Positions 8,317 through 16,740 of a stretch of 64,000 nucleotides of DNA are shown here, piece by piece. Location of the stretch: the NCBI GenBank assembly GCA_024695445.1, contig JAILIG010000133.1, positions 1 to 64,000 of the forward strand, written 5' to 3'. Numbering within the stretch: position 1 is the first letter of the stretch; each line of letters begins with the position of its first letter. The notes under the pieces were generated by a model. The model was not told the origin of the DNA, searched no databases, and saw only the letters and a program-made list of their open reading frames with translations. The position numbers were made by a program, and so were the translations under genes. The stretch comes from Oscillospiraceae bacterium. Its GTDB lineage: Bacteria; Bacillota; Clostridia; Oscillospirales; Ruminococcaceae.

Positions 8317-9827
8317 ACAAACAGGTGAAGGGACTTCTTGCGGCCTGCGGTGCGCTGGCCGTTCTCGGCGGCGGTCTGGCAGCGCTGAAGCTGACGGAGA
8401 AGCCGGCCGAGGAAAGCAGCGTCGATGACCATATGGATCCGCACGCAGGAATCCTCTGGGAGCTGGATTCGAGCGATGTCATTTCCCGCGTGGACATCAC
8501 CATGCCGGACGGCAGATCGTATGCAGTCAACCGCAAGATCGAGAAGGAAGAGCAGAACAACAACGGCTCCGACGAGACCACGCAGACCGAAATCACCAAC
8601 TACTATCTCGAAGGTCTTGAGGATCTGCCGATGGACACCGTCAGCATCCGCACGCTGGCCACGCGCAGCTATTCGGCCTCTGCAAATTCCGTCGTGGAGG
8701 AGCATCCGACCGCGGAGGACCTGAAAAAATTCGGCCTCGACAAGGCGACGGTCGTGAAATTCACCGCGGACAATGCCGATCCGGTGGAATTCTATATCGG
8801 CGCACGCACGCCGAAGGGCGAGTATTATCTCCGCTGCAAGGACAACGAGACCGTCTATGCCGTCAGCGGCCCCACGGTTGAGCCGTTCCTGCGCGATGCA
8901 AACTATTACCTCGGCAAGACGGTGACGAAGGAGCAGGACAGCGAGGATACGGTCAAGGTCAAGTCTGTCCGTGTGGATCGGAAGGACCTCGAATACAGCA
9001 TTTACCTGACCTATGACAGCTACTATGCGGAGAACGACAAAAACGGCGTCGCATCGCTGTATGTGATGCAGGAGCCGATTCCCTGCCTGCTCAATGTGGA
9101 CCGTTCGTCCGGCATCACGCACGGCTTTTACGGTCTGAATGCCGCAGAGGTCATCTGCCCGCACCCGACGGAGGCACAGCTTTCGGAGTACGGCTTTGAC
9201 GATCCGTTTATGACCGCGACGATGGAGACAGACAACGGCAAGACATCGGTGTTCCGTCTCGGCAAGACCTACGAGCCGGCGGACAGCACGGAGGAAACCC
9301 CCAAGACCTATTATTACGGCTGGCTCGACTCTGTCAACTGCGTTTACGGCTTTGCGCCCGATGATATCAGCTTTGACAATGTCACGGCAGAGGACATTAC
9401 CGCAAAGACGGTCGTGGACAATTATGTCTGGGACATCGGCTCGCTGGTCTATACGGCAGGCGATTTGAAGCTCGATTTCAAGGGTATGGGCGAGAGCAAG
9501 GACGATTATGTGCTGAAGCTGAACGGGCAGGAAGCGGATCCGGAGCGGTTCCGTCTGCTTTACACTTATCTGCTGAACACTGCCGCGGAGGAACTGGTGC
9601 TCGAAGAGGTGACGCCGGAGGGCGAGCCGCTGGTGACCGTGGATCTGGAGCAGCAGGACGGCAAGCACAACGCCAGGATTGCGTTCTACGATGCCGGCAG
9701 CAGAAAGGCCTACATCTCCGTGAACGGCAGAGTGCTGTACCGGTGCAGAATGTCGTATGTGACGACACTGATTGAGAACCTGAAAATTTACGAGGACACC
9801 AGCAAGAACTTTACGATGACATGGTGA
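8313..9827 (+). CDS. DUF4340 domain-containing protein, membrane-anchored
   Basis: The ORF track begins at 8229, but AAGGAGAAG 8 nt before an ATG at 8313 fixes the start; it overlaps the GldG-like stop by 4 bp. The 504-residue product has an N-terminal membrane helix ('LLAACGALAVLGGGLAAL') and an extracytoplasmic region with repeated DUF4340-type modules (for example 'LKKFGLDKATVVKF' and 'LSEYGFDDPFMTATM'). DUF4340 proteins are the regular fourth partner of GldAFG-like exporters. They probably act outside the membrane with the GldG-like protein, but no enzymatic function is known. Confidence 0.88.
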   Translation: MNKQVKGLLAACGALAVLGGGLAALKLTEKPAEESSVDDHMDPHAGILWELDSSDVISRVDITMPDGRSYAVNRKIEKEEQNNNGSDETTQTEITNYYLEGLEDLPMDTVSIRTLATRSYSASANSVVEEHPTAEDLKKFGLDKATVVKFTADNADPVEFYIGARTPKGEYYLRCKDNETVYAVSGPTVEPFLRDANYYLGKTVTKEQDSEDTVKVKSVRVDRKDLEYSIYLTYDSYYAENDKNGVASLYVMQEPIPCLLNVDRSSGITHGFYGLNAAEVICPHPTEAQLSEYGFDDPFMTATMETDNGKTSVFRLGKTYEPADSTEETPKTYYYGWLDSVNCVYGFAPDDISFDNVTAEDITAKTVVDNYVWDIGSLVYTAGDLKLDFKGMGESKDDYVLKLNGQEADPERFRLLYTYLLNTAAEELVLEEVTPEGEPLVTVDLEQQDGKHNARIAFYDAGSRKAYISVNGRVLYRCRMSYVTTLIENLKIYEDTSKNFTMTW

Positions 9828-9861
9828 GCTGCGGTTCACCGCGAGAAACGGAGGCGCTTTC

Positions 9862-10140
9862 ATGAGTGAGACCTATATGACCTACAAAAACCGGCCCGTT
9901 GTCCGGAGCGGCAAAACGATCTATTACGGCAGCATGGCAGAGCCGTATGTGGTCATGATGAATGTGAACGGCGGAGAACAGCAGGGCGATGTGAATGTCG
10001 CAACCGCAATCAAGTGCTATCTGATGAAGACGGACAAGAGCCTGAATCCGATGGAGGCGATCATCAAGACGGCCGAGCGCGCGACGCTGCTCGACGCACT
10101 GGAGCTTGCATCTGTCTGGCTGAAGGCCGCCCGCGCCTGA
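9862..10140 (+). CDS. Small conserved-looking hypothetical protein, last gene of the exporter operon
   Basis: This 92-residue ORF has a strong ribosome site (ACGGAGGCG) 33 nt after the DUF4340 gene and is followed directly by an intrinsic terminator. It has no signal peptide or membrane helix. The first half is beta-rich with 'GGEQQGDVNVATAIKCYLM' and the second half is a helix-forming segment. I do not recognise the family. Position suggests co-expression with the exporter, but a cytoplasmic role unrelated to export is equally possible. Confidence 0.75.
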   Translation: MSETYMTYKNRPVVRSGKTIYYGSMAEPYVVMMNVNGGEQQGDVNVATAIKCYLMKTDKSLNPMEAIIKTAERATLLDALELASVWLKAARA

Positions 10141-10152
10141 AGAACAAAAGAG

Positions 10153-10194
10153 AAACGGCACCCCTGATTATTATTGCAGGGGTGCCGTTTTTTC
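10153..10194. terminator. Bidirectional intrinsic terminator
   Basis: A 14-bp stem AAACGGCACCCCTG / CAGGGGTGCCGTTT with a 10-nt loop is followed by T's on the plus strand and by a T-rich tract on the minus strand. It ends both the exporter operon and the convergent micro-ORF at 10193-10246. Confidence 0.93.
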
Positions 10195-10246
10195 AGCAGT
10201 CAATCACGAAGCAGATGCCGCCGCCTTTGCAAGAATGTTTTTTCAT
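10193..10246 (-). CDS. 17-residue Cys-rich micro-peptide (unrecognised)
   Basis: Too short for the ORF track. On the minus strand an ideal ribosome site, AAAGGAGG (10262-10255), lies 8 nt before ATG AAA AAA CAT TCT TGC..., which encodes MKKHSCKGGGICFVIDC and stops at the base of the bidirectional terminator. The unit has its own extended -10 promoter upstream and a terminator behind, with no gene downstream on that strand. It is therefore a complete monocistron rather than a leader peptide. The peptide has three cysteines (positions 6, 12 and 17, the last being the C-terminus), a basic start and a GGG turn. It could be a signal or modified peptide or a metal-binding micro-protein. I recognise no homologue. 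Confidence 0.7.
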   Translation of the reverse strand: MKKHSCKGGGICFVIDC

Positions 10247-10293
10247 GGATGATTCCTCCTTTGAAATACGGTATGGCCGGACGGTCTGTCATC

Positions 10294-10299
10294 ATCATA
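10294..10299 (-). promoter_or_regulatory. Extended -10 promoter of the micro-peptide gene
   Basis: On the minus strand the bases read TGGTATGAT, an extended -10 (TGn plus TATGAT). The expected -35 position (10317-10322, GGGATT) is poor, which suggests activator dependence. Start-to-AUG distance would be about 40 nt. Confidence 0.55.
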
Positions 10300-10323
10300 C
10301 CATATCTGCCGGCGGAAATCCCG

Positions 10324-10354
10324 TGATTCTGTCAGGAAAATATCACAAAACTGT
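10324..10354 (-). promoter_or_regulatory. Two direct repeats 22 bp apart upstream of the micro-peptide promoter
   Basis: On the minus strand the 8-mer CCTGACAG occurs twice (10358-10351 and 10336-10329), exactly 22 bp start to start. Read as 9-mers they are ACAGTTTTG and ACAGAATCA, spaced like LytTR-family (AgrA/ComE type) sites, with the proximal copy just upstream of the weak -35 region. The match to LytTR consensus is by eye. Confidence 0.45.
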
Positions 10355-10390
10355 CAGGGCTGCGGCCCTCCGTTTATTATAGCAGAATCG

Positions 10391-10430
10391 GAAAAAAGCA
10401 AATCCCGAACGCGGTTGACGCCTTCGGGAT
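10391..10430 (-). terminator. Intrinsic terminator of the degV-MFS-TIGR04076 operon
   Basis: On the minus strand ATCCCGAA ... TTCGGGAT forms an 8-bp stem with an inner GCG/CGC pair, followed by TTGCTTTTTT. Confidence 0.85.
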
Positions 10431-10440
10431 GTCTGCGGTT

Positions 10441-10809
10441 TCAGTTTTTTGTCTGATCGGGATACTCCCAGAAGCCGCCCTTGTGGAAATTTTCATTGCC
10501 GAGCGGCTTTGCGGTCAGCCGGAAGATGACGCAGCCGTCGGGGCAGACGACCGTTTTGCTGTATGTTCCGTCGCCGCCGAGATTTTCGAGATCGCCGCCG
10601 CTCCGGACCGCCTCCATCAGCGGATACAGAATCATCATTGTTTTCGAGCAGATGCCGCATCCGTCCTGATTGACCGGACAGCCGTAGGTGCAGGTGTAGC
10701 GGTCCCCGATCTCCTCGCCGTTGCGGCAGTAGTGCTCCGTGCGGCTGCCGTGCAGAAAGCCGGTCACCTCCACGGTGAATTCATATTCCTCGTCGTACCA
10801 TTTTTTCAT
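10441..10809 (-). CDS. TIGR04076-like Cys-containing protein
   Basis: The 122-residue protein has an N-terminal beta-rich part, a central Cys cluster ('YTCTYGCPVNQDGCGICSK') and a C-terminal 'CPDGCVIFRLTA' block. This pattern resembles the small TIGR04076 proteins of Clostridia ('C...G..GD', 'LYP', 'CPD'), whose function is unknown. Here the motifs appear as 'CRNGEEIGD' and 'ILYPLMEAVRSGGD'. The several cysteines suggest metal binding. The start overlaps the MFS stop by 4 bp and has a CGGAGG ribosome site, so it is the last gene of the operon. Confidence 0.8.
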   Translation of the reverse strand: MKKWYDEEYEFTVEVTGFLHGSRTEHYCRNGEEIGDRYTCTYGCPVNQDGCGICSKTMMILYPLMEAVRSGGDLENLGGDGTYSKTVVCPDGCVIFRLTAKPLGNENFHKGGFWEYPDQTKN

Positions 10810-11996
10810 GTATGTGCCTCCGTTTTTTTACAGTCCGTTTGCGGCTTCCCGTGAACCTGTTCGGTCAGCATGGCCATCAGCACGAGAAACATCATTAGAA
10901 ACAGCGGGAACATCTGTAGTCCCGCACGGTCGGCGATGACACCGAAGAGCGGCGGCATCAGCGTCGTGCCGATGTACGCGCTCGCCATCTGCATTCCGAT
11001 CAGCGCCTGCGCGTGCGCCCTTCCGAAGACCGCCGGTGTCGCATGAATCTGGCTCGGATAGATCGGCGCACAGCCGAGGCCGACGGTGACCAGTCCGGCG
11101 AGGGCAAAGCCGCACGGCAGCGGCAGCAGAAGCAGCGTCACGCCTGCCGCGATGCCCAGCAGTCCGAGCCGGATCATGCCGCGGTCGCCGAGGCGTTCGC
11201 TGACAAAGCCGCAGATGAACCGCCCCGCCGTAATGCCGATATAAAACAGCGACGCAAACCGTGCCGCCGTCTGGATCCCGACGCCGCGTTCATATACCAG
11301 AAAGCTGCTCGCCCAGAGCCCCGCCGTGCTTTCGAGCGCGCAGTAGCAGAAAAACGCCGTCAGCACCTGTCTGACGCCCCGCTGCCGGAGCAGTGCACAC
11401 ATCGGGAGGGGCGCAGCGGCCTGCTCTGTGTCCTGTGTCTCTGTTCCGTCGCTGCGCTTCCAGAGCGGCAGGGAGGCAAAGAGCACCAGCGTCAGGCAGA
11501 TCTGAATGACGGAAACGGCGCGGTAGCCGCCCTGCCAGTTGCCGTCCTGCCGCAGGAAAAAGCTCATGATATACGGGCTCATCGCGGCACCGACACCCCA
11601 GAAGCAGTGCAGCCAGCTCATATGTCTTGCGGCGTAATGAACTGCGACATGGTGATTCAGTGCGGCATCGACCGCACCGGCACCGAGGCCGTAAGGCACC
11701 GCCGCGAGGCAGAGCATGGGAAAGCCCGAAGATACCGAAAAGCCGAACAGCGCCGCCGCTGTCAGCAGCACGCTGCACGAGACGACCGGCCCCGTTCCGA
11801 AGCGGCGCAGCAGTTTTGCGGAGAACAGGCTGGAAATCACCGTTCCCGCAGAAATAATCATCGAGAGCCAGCCCGCCCGCGAGATCGGGACGGAGAGTGA
11901 CTGCTGCATCGTCGGCCACGCGGCGCCGAGCAGGGAATCCGGCAGTCCGAGACTGATAAACGACAGATAAATGACAACCAAAAGCAGGACAGTCAA
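10806..11996 (-). CDS. MFS transporter
   Basis: The 396-residue protein consists almost entirely of hydrophobic helices (12 expected) with the MFS loop 'AKLLRRFGTG' between helices 2 and 3 and a second half beginning near 'LLRQRGVRQVLTAFFC'. The start appears to be a TTG preceded by GAAAGGGG; no ATG stands at a better place. Substrate cannot be assigned; similar short MFS proteins include sugar and drug exporters. It lies 27 bp behind degV and overlaps the TIGR04076-like gene, so the three are one operon. Confidence 0.9.
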   Translation of the reverse strand: MTVLLLVVIYLSFISLGLPDSLLGAAWPTMQQSLSVPISRAGWLSMIISAGTVISSLFSAKLLRRFGTGPVVSCSVLLTAAALFGFSVSSGFPMLCLAAVPYGLGAGAVDAALNHHVAVHYAARHMSWLHCFWGVGAAMSPYIMSFFLRQDGNWQGGYRAVSVIQICLTLVLFASLPLWKRSDGTETQDTEQAAAPLPMCALLRQRGVRQVLTAFFCYCALESTAGLWASSFLVYERGVGIQTAARFASLFYIGITAGRFICGFVSERLGDRGMIRLGLLGIAAGVTLLLLPLPCGFALAGLVTVGLGCAPIYPSQIHATPAVFGRAHAQALIGMQMASAYIGTTLMPPLFGVIADRAGLQMFPLFLMMFLVLMAMLTEQVHGKPQTDCKKTEAHT

Positions 11997-12023
11997 GGAG
12001 GGGCCCCTTTCGTCAGAAAAGCA

Positions 12024-12893
12024 TTATGCGCGTTCCGTGCCGGGGTAAAAGAGGGCAATGGTGCCGGGGCCGGAATGCGCGCCGATGACCGGTCCGATTT
12101 CACCGATGACCAGCCGTTCCGCGCCGTACTGATTCCGGAGCGTATCGCGGAGAAATTCCGCATCCCGCAGCGAATCGGCGTGCGCGATGAACACAGTAGC
12201 CGATTTGTCCGTACATTCCTCGCCGTAATGTGCGGCGAGCGCCAGCAGCGCACTGCGCCGGCCGCGGACCTTGGTCTTCGGAATCAGCTTGCCCTCGTCG
12301 CTGACATTCATGACCGGCTTGATGCCGAGCAGCGAGCCCGCAAAGGCGGAAACGGCACCGACTCTGCCGCCGCGCTTTAAGAACATCAGGTCATCGACGG
12401 TGAACCAGTGAATCGTCTTCAGGCGGTTCTCCATAGCATATGCGGCAGTCTCGTCCAGTGACAGTCCGGTCTGCATCTGCTCCGCCGTCCGGCAGACGAG
12501 CAGGCCCTCTCCCATGCTGGCGCAGAGTGTGTCGATGACAATGATGCGGCGATCCGGATATTCCGCCTGCATCTCCTCCGCCGCAATGATGCCGGTCTGG
12601 TACATACAGCTCAGTGCAGAGGAAAAGGCGAGGTATAAAATATCCTTTCCGGCTGCGAGCACCTCGCCGAACGCCGCACGGAACGATGACAGATTCGCCG
12701 CCGAGGTACAGGCGACCTTTCCGGACTGCAGTGCCCGGTAAAAATCTGCGCCGCGCAGGGTGCAGTTCTGTGCAGGGGTGTCCTTCATGAAAACATTGAG
12801 CTCCACGATGTGCAGACCGTAATGTGCGATCATCTCCGGAGTGAGATCCGCTGCGGTGTCTGTGAAGAGTACGAAATCCTGATTAGCATTCAT
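12024..12893 (-). CDS. DegV family fatty-acid-binding protein
   Basis: DegV proteins bind a long-chain fatty acid and, as FakB subunits, present it to the kinase FakA. The start motif 'FVLFTDTAADLTPEM' and the 'DTLCASMGEGLLV' helix are typical, and the protein is 289 residues. The ORF track begins 14 codons earlier, but AAAGGTG lies 9 nt before the ATG at 12893, giving the usual family N-terminus. No FakA gene is in the window. It heads the minus-strand operon with the MFS permease. Confidence 0.9.
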   Translation of the reverse strand: MNANQDFVLFTDTAADLTPEMIAHYGLHIVELNVFMKDTPAQNCTLRGADFYRALQSGKVACTSAANLSSFRAAFGEVLAAGKDILYLAFSSALSCMYQTGIIAAEEMQAEYPDRRIIVIDTLCASMGEGLLVCRTAEQMQTGLSLDETAAYAMENRLKTIHWFTVDDLMFLKRGGRVGAVSAFAGSLLGIKPVMNVSDEGKLIPKTKVRGRRSALLALAAHYGEECTDKSATVFIAHADSLRDAEFLRDTLRNQYGAERLVIGEIGPVIGAHSGPGTIALFYPGTERA

Positions 12894-12956
12894 TGCTGCC
12901 AACACCTTTCTTATGTTCTGATTGTGCAGAATCACTGTTCCGCATACGCCATATAT

Positions 12957-12985
12957 ATTATACCGCTTTTTTTCTTTTCTGTCAC
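12957..12985 (-). promoter_or_regulatory. Promoter of the degV operon
   Basis: On the minus strand GTGACA, a 17-nt spacer and TATAAT stand about 65 nt before the degV start. Confidence 0.75.
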
Positions 12986-13082
12986 GATACTCTTGCGGAA
13001 TCGCAAGAAACGAACCGGAGAACAGCCGGTAGAGGCGCTTTTGCCGGACTCTACTTTTCGGAGAGTTATTTTTTGCCCGCTA

Positions 13083-13111
13083 TTGCATTCTTTTTCAATT
13101 TATGGTATAAT
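13083..13111 (+). promoter_or_regulatory. Promoter of the XRE regulator
   Basis: TTGCAT, a 17-nt spacer ending in TGG, and TATAAT (13106-13111). The following 130-nt leader up to 13241 holds no ORF I can support. Confidence 0.75.
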
Positions 13112-13241
13112 GGATGAAAAGCATTCATGATACATTACGGAAGGCCCTTGCAGATGCACAGATCAAAGCTCTGCTCCCTGCAATCGGGCAATGATGCCGC
13201 AGGGTATCACAGACGGGAGATCAAAGGAAGGGAGTGCCGTC

Positions 13242-13892
13242 ATGGACGAATGGAAGCAGACAGTCGCCGCGAATCTGTCCGCGCTGCGCAAGTCGCATCA
13301 TCTGACGCAGCTTCAGCTTGCGGACATTCTGCATTATTCCGACAAGGCTGTCTCCAAATGGGAACGCGGGGAATCACTGCCCGATCTGGCAGTGATGAAG
13401 CAGCTTGCCGACCTTTACGGGGTTTCGCTCGATGACTTTCTGATGACAGAGGAAGCACGCGCAGCGCGTGCCGAGCAGCAGGAAGCGCTGCCGGCACCGG
13501 TGCCGGAGACTGCGGAGCCGATGCACCGCATCCGGACGCAGAACCGTCTGATTATCGCCGGCATGGCCGCACTGCTTGTCTGGCTGATCGCCACGCTGAT
13601 CTTTGTCATTCTCGACACCGTGGTGCCGGAGCTGCGGTACGGGCCGTTTCTGTTCCTGTATGCCGCACCGATCACGGCGGTGGTCTGTCTGGTGTTTAAT
13701 TCGATCTGGTTCAACCGCCGCTGGAATTATGTCATCATTTCGCTGCTGGTCTGGACGATTCTCGGCTCGGTATTCCTGACCTTTATTCACCGGCATATCT
13801 GGAAGCTGTTCCTGATCGGCATTCCGGCACAGCTGATTATCATTCTGTGGTCGCGCCTGCGCCCGACGGGGCAGGGGCCGGCTGCCAAATAA
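13242..13892 (+). CDS. XRE-family regulator fused to membrane segments
   Basis: Residues 8-62 form a Cro/CI-type helix-turn-helix ('LTQLQLADILHYSDKAVSKWERG'). After a short linker come about four hydrophobic segments in residues 105-210. Membrane-anchored XRE proteins of this kind are common in Clostridia; they are thought to sense envelope or small-molecule signals, but targets are not known. The ATG at 13242 with GGAAGGGAG is preferred over the upstream start in the track. The protein has 216 residues. Confidence 0.88.
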   Translation: MDEWKQTVAANLSALRKSHHLTQLQLADILHYSDKAVSKWERGESLPDLAVMKQLADLYGVSLDDFLMTEEARAARAEQQEALPAPVPETAEPMHRIRTQNRLIIAGMAALLVWLIATLIFVILDTVVPELRYGPFLFLYAAPITAVVCLVFNSIWFNRRWNYVIISLLVWTILGSVFLTFIHRHIWKLFLIGIPAQLIIILWSRLRPTGQGPAAK

Positions 13893-13958
13893 CCGGATGT
13901 CTGTCAGGCTGCTTTGCCGGCACATCCCGTTACCGTATGAGGAAAGGAGGCGGATACA

Positions 13959-14258
13959 ATGAGCGATGCAGAAAAGCTCCCGCAGGAGGCGGAGGACGAT
14001 CTGGTCATTCTGGAGGACGAGGACGGCAATCTGATGCGGTTTCAGTTTCTGGAGCTGGTCACGGTCGATGTCACGCCCTATGCCGTGCTGATGCCGCTGG
14101 ACGAATCCGATGAGGACGCCGGCGTGGTCATCGTCGAGGTCGTCGATCTCGGTCTGGAGTCGGAGCGTTACGACGCCGTCACGGATGAGGCGCTGAACGA
14201 GCGCATTTTCGACCAGTTCCGCAAGGAATTCGGCGACAAGTATGAATTTGCGGACTGA
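13959..14258 (+). CDS. DUF1292 (YrzB-like) acidic protein
   Basis: This 99-residue, very acidic protein has the DUF1292 core 'VILEDEDGNLMRFQFLELV' followed by 'YAVLMPLDE' and 'EVVDLG'. YrzB-type proteins usually sit next to yrrK/yrzL genes, and their function is unknown. AAAGGAGG precedes the ATG. Here it is followed by a yihY-type gene instead. Confidence 0.88.
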   Translation: MSDAEKLPQEAEDDLVILEDEDGNLMRFQFLELVTVDVTPYAVLMPLDESDEDAGVVIVEVVDLGLESERYDAVTDEALNERIFDQFRKEFGDKYEFAD

Positions 14259-14295
14259 ATGACAGTCCGCCGCGGCATGAGAGAGGAGACTGCCT

Positions 14296-15216
14296 ATGAT
14301 GCAAGTGCTGCGCCGCATCCTGCGGATGCTGAAAACCGCGTCCGGGAAAACGGCACAGGATCATCTCTCCGCCTATGCTGCGCAGGCAACCTTTTATCTG
14401 ATGCTTGCGGCATTCCCGTTCACGATGCTGGTCTGTCTGGCAACGCGCCTGCTCCCGGTCCGGGAGGAGACGCTGCTGCGGGCCGTGCGGCTGCTGCTGC
14501 CGGAGAACTACCGCAGCATCGGAGAGGGCTTCATCGACAGCTATTTCAATAAGAACATCGGCTCGGCCAAGCTCGTGCTGATTCTGTTTCTCATCTGGAC
14601 GGCCTCCCGCCTGATTCAGGCGCTGATGAACGGCTTCAACACCGTTTACGGCATCAAGGAGACGCGCAGTCAGGCGACGCTGCGGCTGATCGGCTGTCTT
14701 TACACCGTGGCCACCTGCATCATTCTGGTCACGCTGATCGTCATGTATGCGCTGGGCAGCCGTCTGGTCGAGCTGATGCTGATGCGCTTTCCGGAGTTTC
14801 CGCTGCTCGACCTGATTCTGAATATCACGCGGAATCTGGCGAGTCCGGTGCTGCTGTTTCTCGTGTTCTGGCTGTCATATGCGCTGCTTCCGAGCCGCAG
14901 GGCACGCTTTCGGGAGGAACTGCCGGGCGCGCTGCTTTCCGCGGTATTCTGGCGCGGTGCGGCGGCGCTGTATACGGTGTTTCTGGAGCGTTCACTCTCC
15001 CGCTATGCGTATGTATACGGCAGCCTGACGGGCGTCGTGATGATTCTGGTCTGGCTGTATGTGTGTATGTACTTCTGGTTTTTAGGCGCCGAGCTGAACT
15101 GGTATCTGAAGCAGCGCCGTGAAAAGGGCACGCTGCCCGCGCCGCTGGAGAAGTACCTGTATCAGCCGAACCGCTATGAAAAAGCAGCGGGAGACGACAC
15201 GGTGCGGAAGGACTAG
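14296..15216 (+). CDS. YihY/BrkB family inner membrane protein
   Basis: This 306-residue protein has six likely membrane helices. The family hallmark is the N-terminal 'HLSAYAAQATFYLMLAAFPF' segment and the late 'YAYVYGSLTGVVMILVWLYV' helix pair. The old annotation 'ribonuclease BN' for this family is wrong, and the transport or envelope role remains unknown. Two ATGs stand in tandem; GAGAGGAG fits the first. The gene ends near the convergent xylanase gene, separated by a hairpin terminator. Confidence 0.9.
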   Translation: MMQVLRRILRMLKTASGKTAQDHLSAYAAQATFYLMLAAFPFTMLVCLATRLLPVREETLLRAVRLLLPENYRSIGEGFIDSYFNKNIGSAKLVLILFLIWTASRLIQALMNGFNTVYGIKETRSQATLRLIGCLYTVATCIILVTLIVMYALGSRLVELMLMRFPEFPLLDLILNITRNLASPVLLFLVFWLSYALLPSRRARFREELPGALLSAVFWRGAAALYTVFLERSLSRYAYVYGSLTGVVMILVWLYVCMYFWFLGAELNWYLKQRREKGTLPAPLEKYLYQPNRYEKAAGDDTVRKD

Positions 15217-15243
15217 CGCAGTCTCCGCCCGCATTCCGAATAC

Positions 15244-15282
15244 AAAAAAACGCCGGGCACCTGCTTCATACAGGTGCCCGGC
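15244..15282 (-). terminator. Terminator of the xylanase gene (possibly bidirectional)
   Basis: GCCGGGCACCTG / CAGGTGCCCGGC is a 12-bp stem with a 7-nt loop, followed on the minus strand by seven T's. The plus-strand side (TGCTTTATA) is weaker. Confidence 0.9.
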
Positions 15283-15302
15283 TGCTTTATATGATCTGTT
15301 GT

Positions 15303-16607
15303 TCAGGCTGCTGCCTTCTCCGCACCGGAGACATCATCGACATAGAAGTCTGTCAGGCTGTCCGTGATCTCCACATACAGCTGCAGATTTTCCGCGCCGT
15401 CCGGAATCTTGTAGGCGAGGTTTTCGAGCGTGATCCACTCGCCGCTCTTGGCCGGTGCCAGTGCGATTTCATCGTACTTTTCGCCGCCCTGATTATACTG
15501 CAGCGTCATTTTCATCGTGGCGTCCTTGCCGCTTTCCTGCATGACCTTAGCCTTGAAGTGATAGGCCTCGCCGGGCTTGTAGGTATCGCTGCTGAGCAGG
15601 ATGGTCGCGCCGTTCCAGTAGTCGGTTCTGCCGCTGACAAACAGAGACTGCGAACCGCCGGCAGCGTGCTCCTTGTCGATCGTGAGCAACGGGCCGCCGC
15701 GTGTCACCCAGCCCTCCTTGCCGGTTTCAAAGCCGGTCTCGAAGAAGCCGACCGGATCCTTTGAGCCGGAGTCGTCCGCGTTTGCATCGTTGAGCTTCTT
15801 GATGGCGTCCTCGTCCACGGTGACCTGGATGTCCGTCGCCTCCTCATAGGTGTCGGAAATCTTCAGCTCGTTCTTGTAAACGGTTGCCTTGCCCTGCGAC
15901 TGATAGCCTTCGATGGTCAGCGCGACTTCATACATCTTGCCGAGCTCCAGGCCGCATTTCTTCCACGCGTCAAAGTGCTTGGAAACGGAGATTGTGCCTT
16001 CGAGCTTGGTGCCGTCGCCGGCGGGCTTTTCCTGCCGGACGCTCCAGTACTGGTCGAAGGTCTGGGTGCCGTCGATCGAGGGCTGCTCGACGCGGGTGGT
16101 CTTGTAGATGTCATAGGTTGCGCCGTCCACGGTGACGGTGCCGATCGCAAAGGGCGCCCCGGGCGGTCTCCAGGAGCCCCAGGATTCGACGATGTAGAAT
16201 TCGATCAGCGGCTCTCTGGTCCAGCCGTAAACGCACATATAGGAGTTGCCGTCCGGCTGGTAGTCCACACCGAAGTCCACAGAGAGCGTGCCGAGCTCCT
16301 GATAGGTCTTGGTGCAGTCAAATTTCTGTCCGCGGCGGAACAGGGCATTGTTGATGTTTGTCCATTCGCAGGAGAAAGTGCCGCCGCCCGGCTCAACGGT
16401 GAAGGTGGTGTCGCCCTCGTCCTTCCAGAGCTCGTAGTCATAGCCGTCAGCGGAGCCGGTAATATTCTCGGTGAAGACCTGCGGCTCGGCAGGCTCAGTG
16501 GATGCCGGAACGGCGGAGCTGCCCGCGGTGCCGCATCCGGCTGCCATGCCGGATACAAGGATTGCTGCGGTAAACAGTGTCAGTTTTCTGAGGATTCCGT
16601 TTCTCAT
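15303..16607 (-). CDS. Lipoprotein GH11 endo-1,4-beta-xylanase with CBM22-like module
   Basis: The 434-residue secreted protein begins with a lipoprotein-type signal ending 'GMAAGC' (Cys25). Residues 45-240 match GH11 xylanase. The likely nucleophile is Glu136 in '[12 protein letters not shown]', followed by the thumb-like 'RPPG' region, and the likely acid/base is Glu233 in 'TIEGYQSQG'. Residues 285-430 resemble a CBM22 carbohydrate-binding module ('[14 protein letters not shown]', '[10 protein letters not shown]', '[15 protein letters not shown]'). There is no dockerin, so the enzyme should stay on the cell membrane rather than join the cellulosome. It is monocistronic with its own promoter and terminator. 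Confidence 0.9.
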   Translation of the reverse strand: MRNGILRKLTLFTAAILVSGMAAGCGTAGSSAVPASTEPAEPQVFTENITGSADGYDYELWKDEGDTTFTVEPGGGTFSCEWTNINNALFRRGQKFDCTKTYQELGTLSVDFGVDYQPDGNSYMCVYGWTREPLIEFYIVESWGSWRPPGAPFAIGTVTVDGATYDIYKTTRVEQPSIDGTQTFDQYWSVRQEKPAGDGTKLEGTISVSKHFDAWKKCGLELGKMYEVALTIEGYQSQGKATVYKNELKISDTYEEATDIQVTVDEDAIKKLNDANADDSGSKDPVGFFETGFETGKEGWVTRGGPLLTIDKEHAAGGSQSLFVSGRTDYWNGATILLSSDTYKPGEAYHFKAKVMQESGKDATMKMTLQYNQGGEKYDEIALAPAKSGEWITLENLAYKIPDGAENLQLYVEITDSLTDFYVDDVSGAEKAAA

Positions 16608-16671
16608 TCAGTAGATTGCCTCGCTTTCGTGATGGATTCCCCCTGCGGCGCGCAGCCGCGGGTGCAATTTG

Positions 16672-16699
16672 ATTGTACCATATATGCAGAAATATACAA
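16672..16699 (-). promoter_or_regulatory. Promoter of the xylanase gene
   Basis: On the minus strand TTGTAT, a 16-nt spacer ending in TGG, and TACAAT. The roughly 60-nt leader contains a GCGGC-rich hairpin and a weak GAGG ribosome site. Confidence 0.65.
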
Positions 16700-16740
16700 G
16701 TTTTTTCTTGCGGTTGAATTCCCGAAAATTGCTTTAGGGT

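Noticed and set aside
10193-10246. Micro-peptide as a Cys-sensing attenuator leader
   Set aside because: Nothing is encoded downstream on the minus strand; the terminator behind it also ends the convergent operon.
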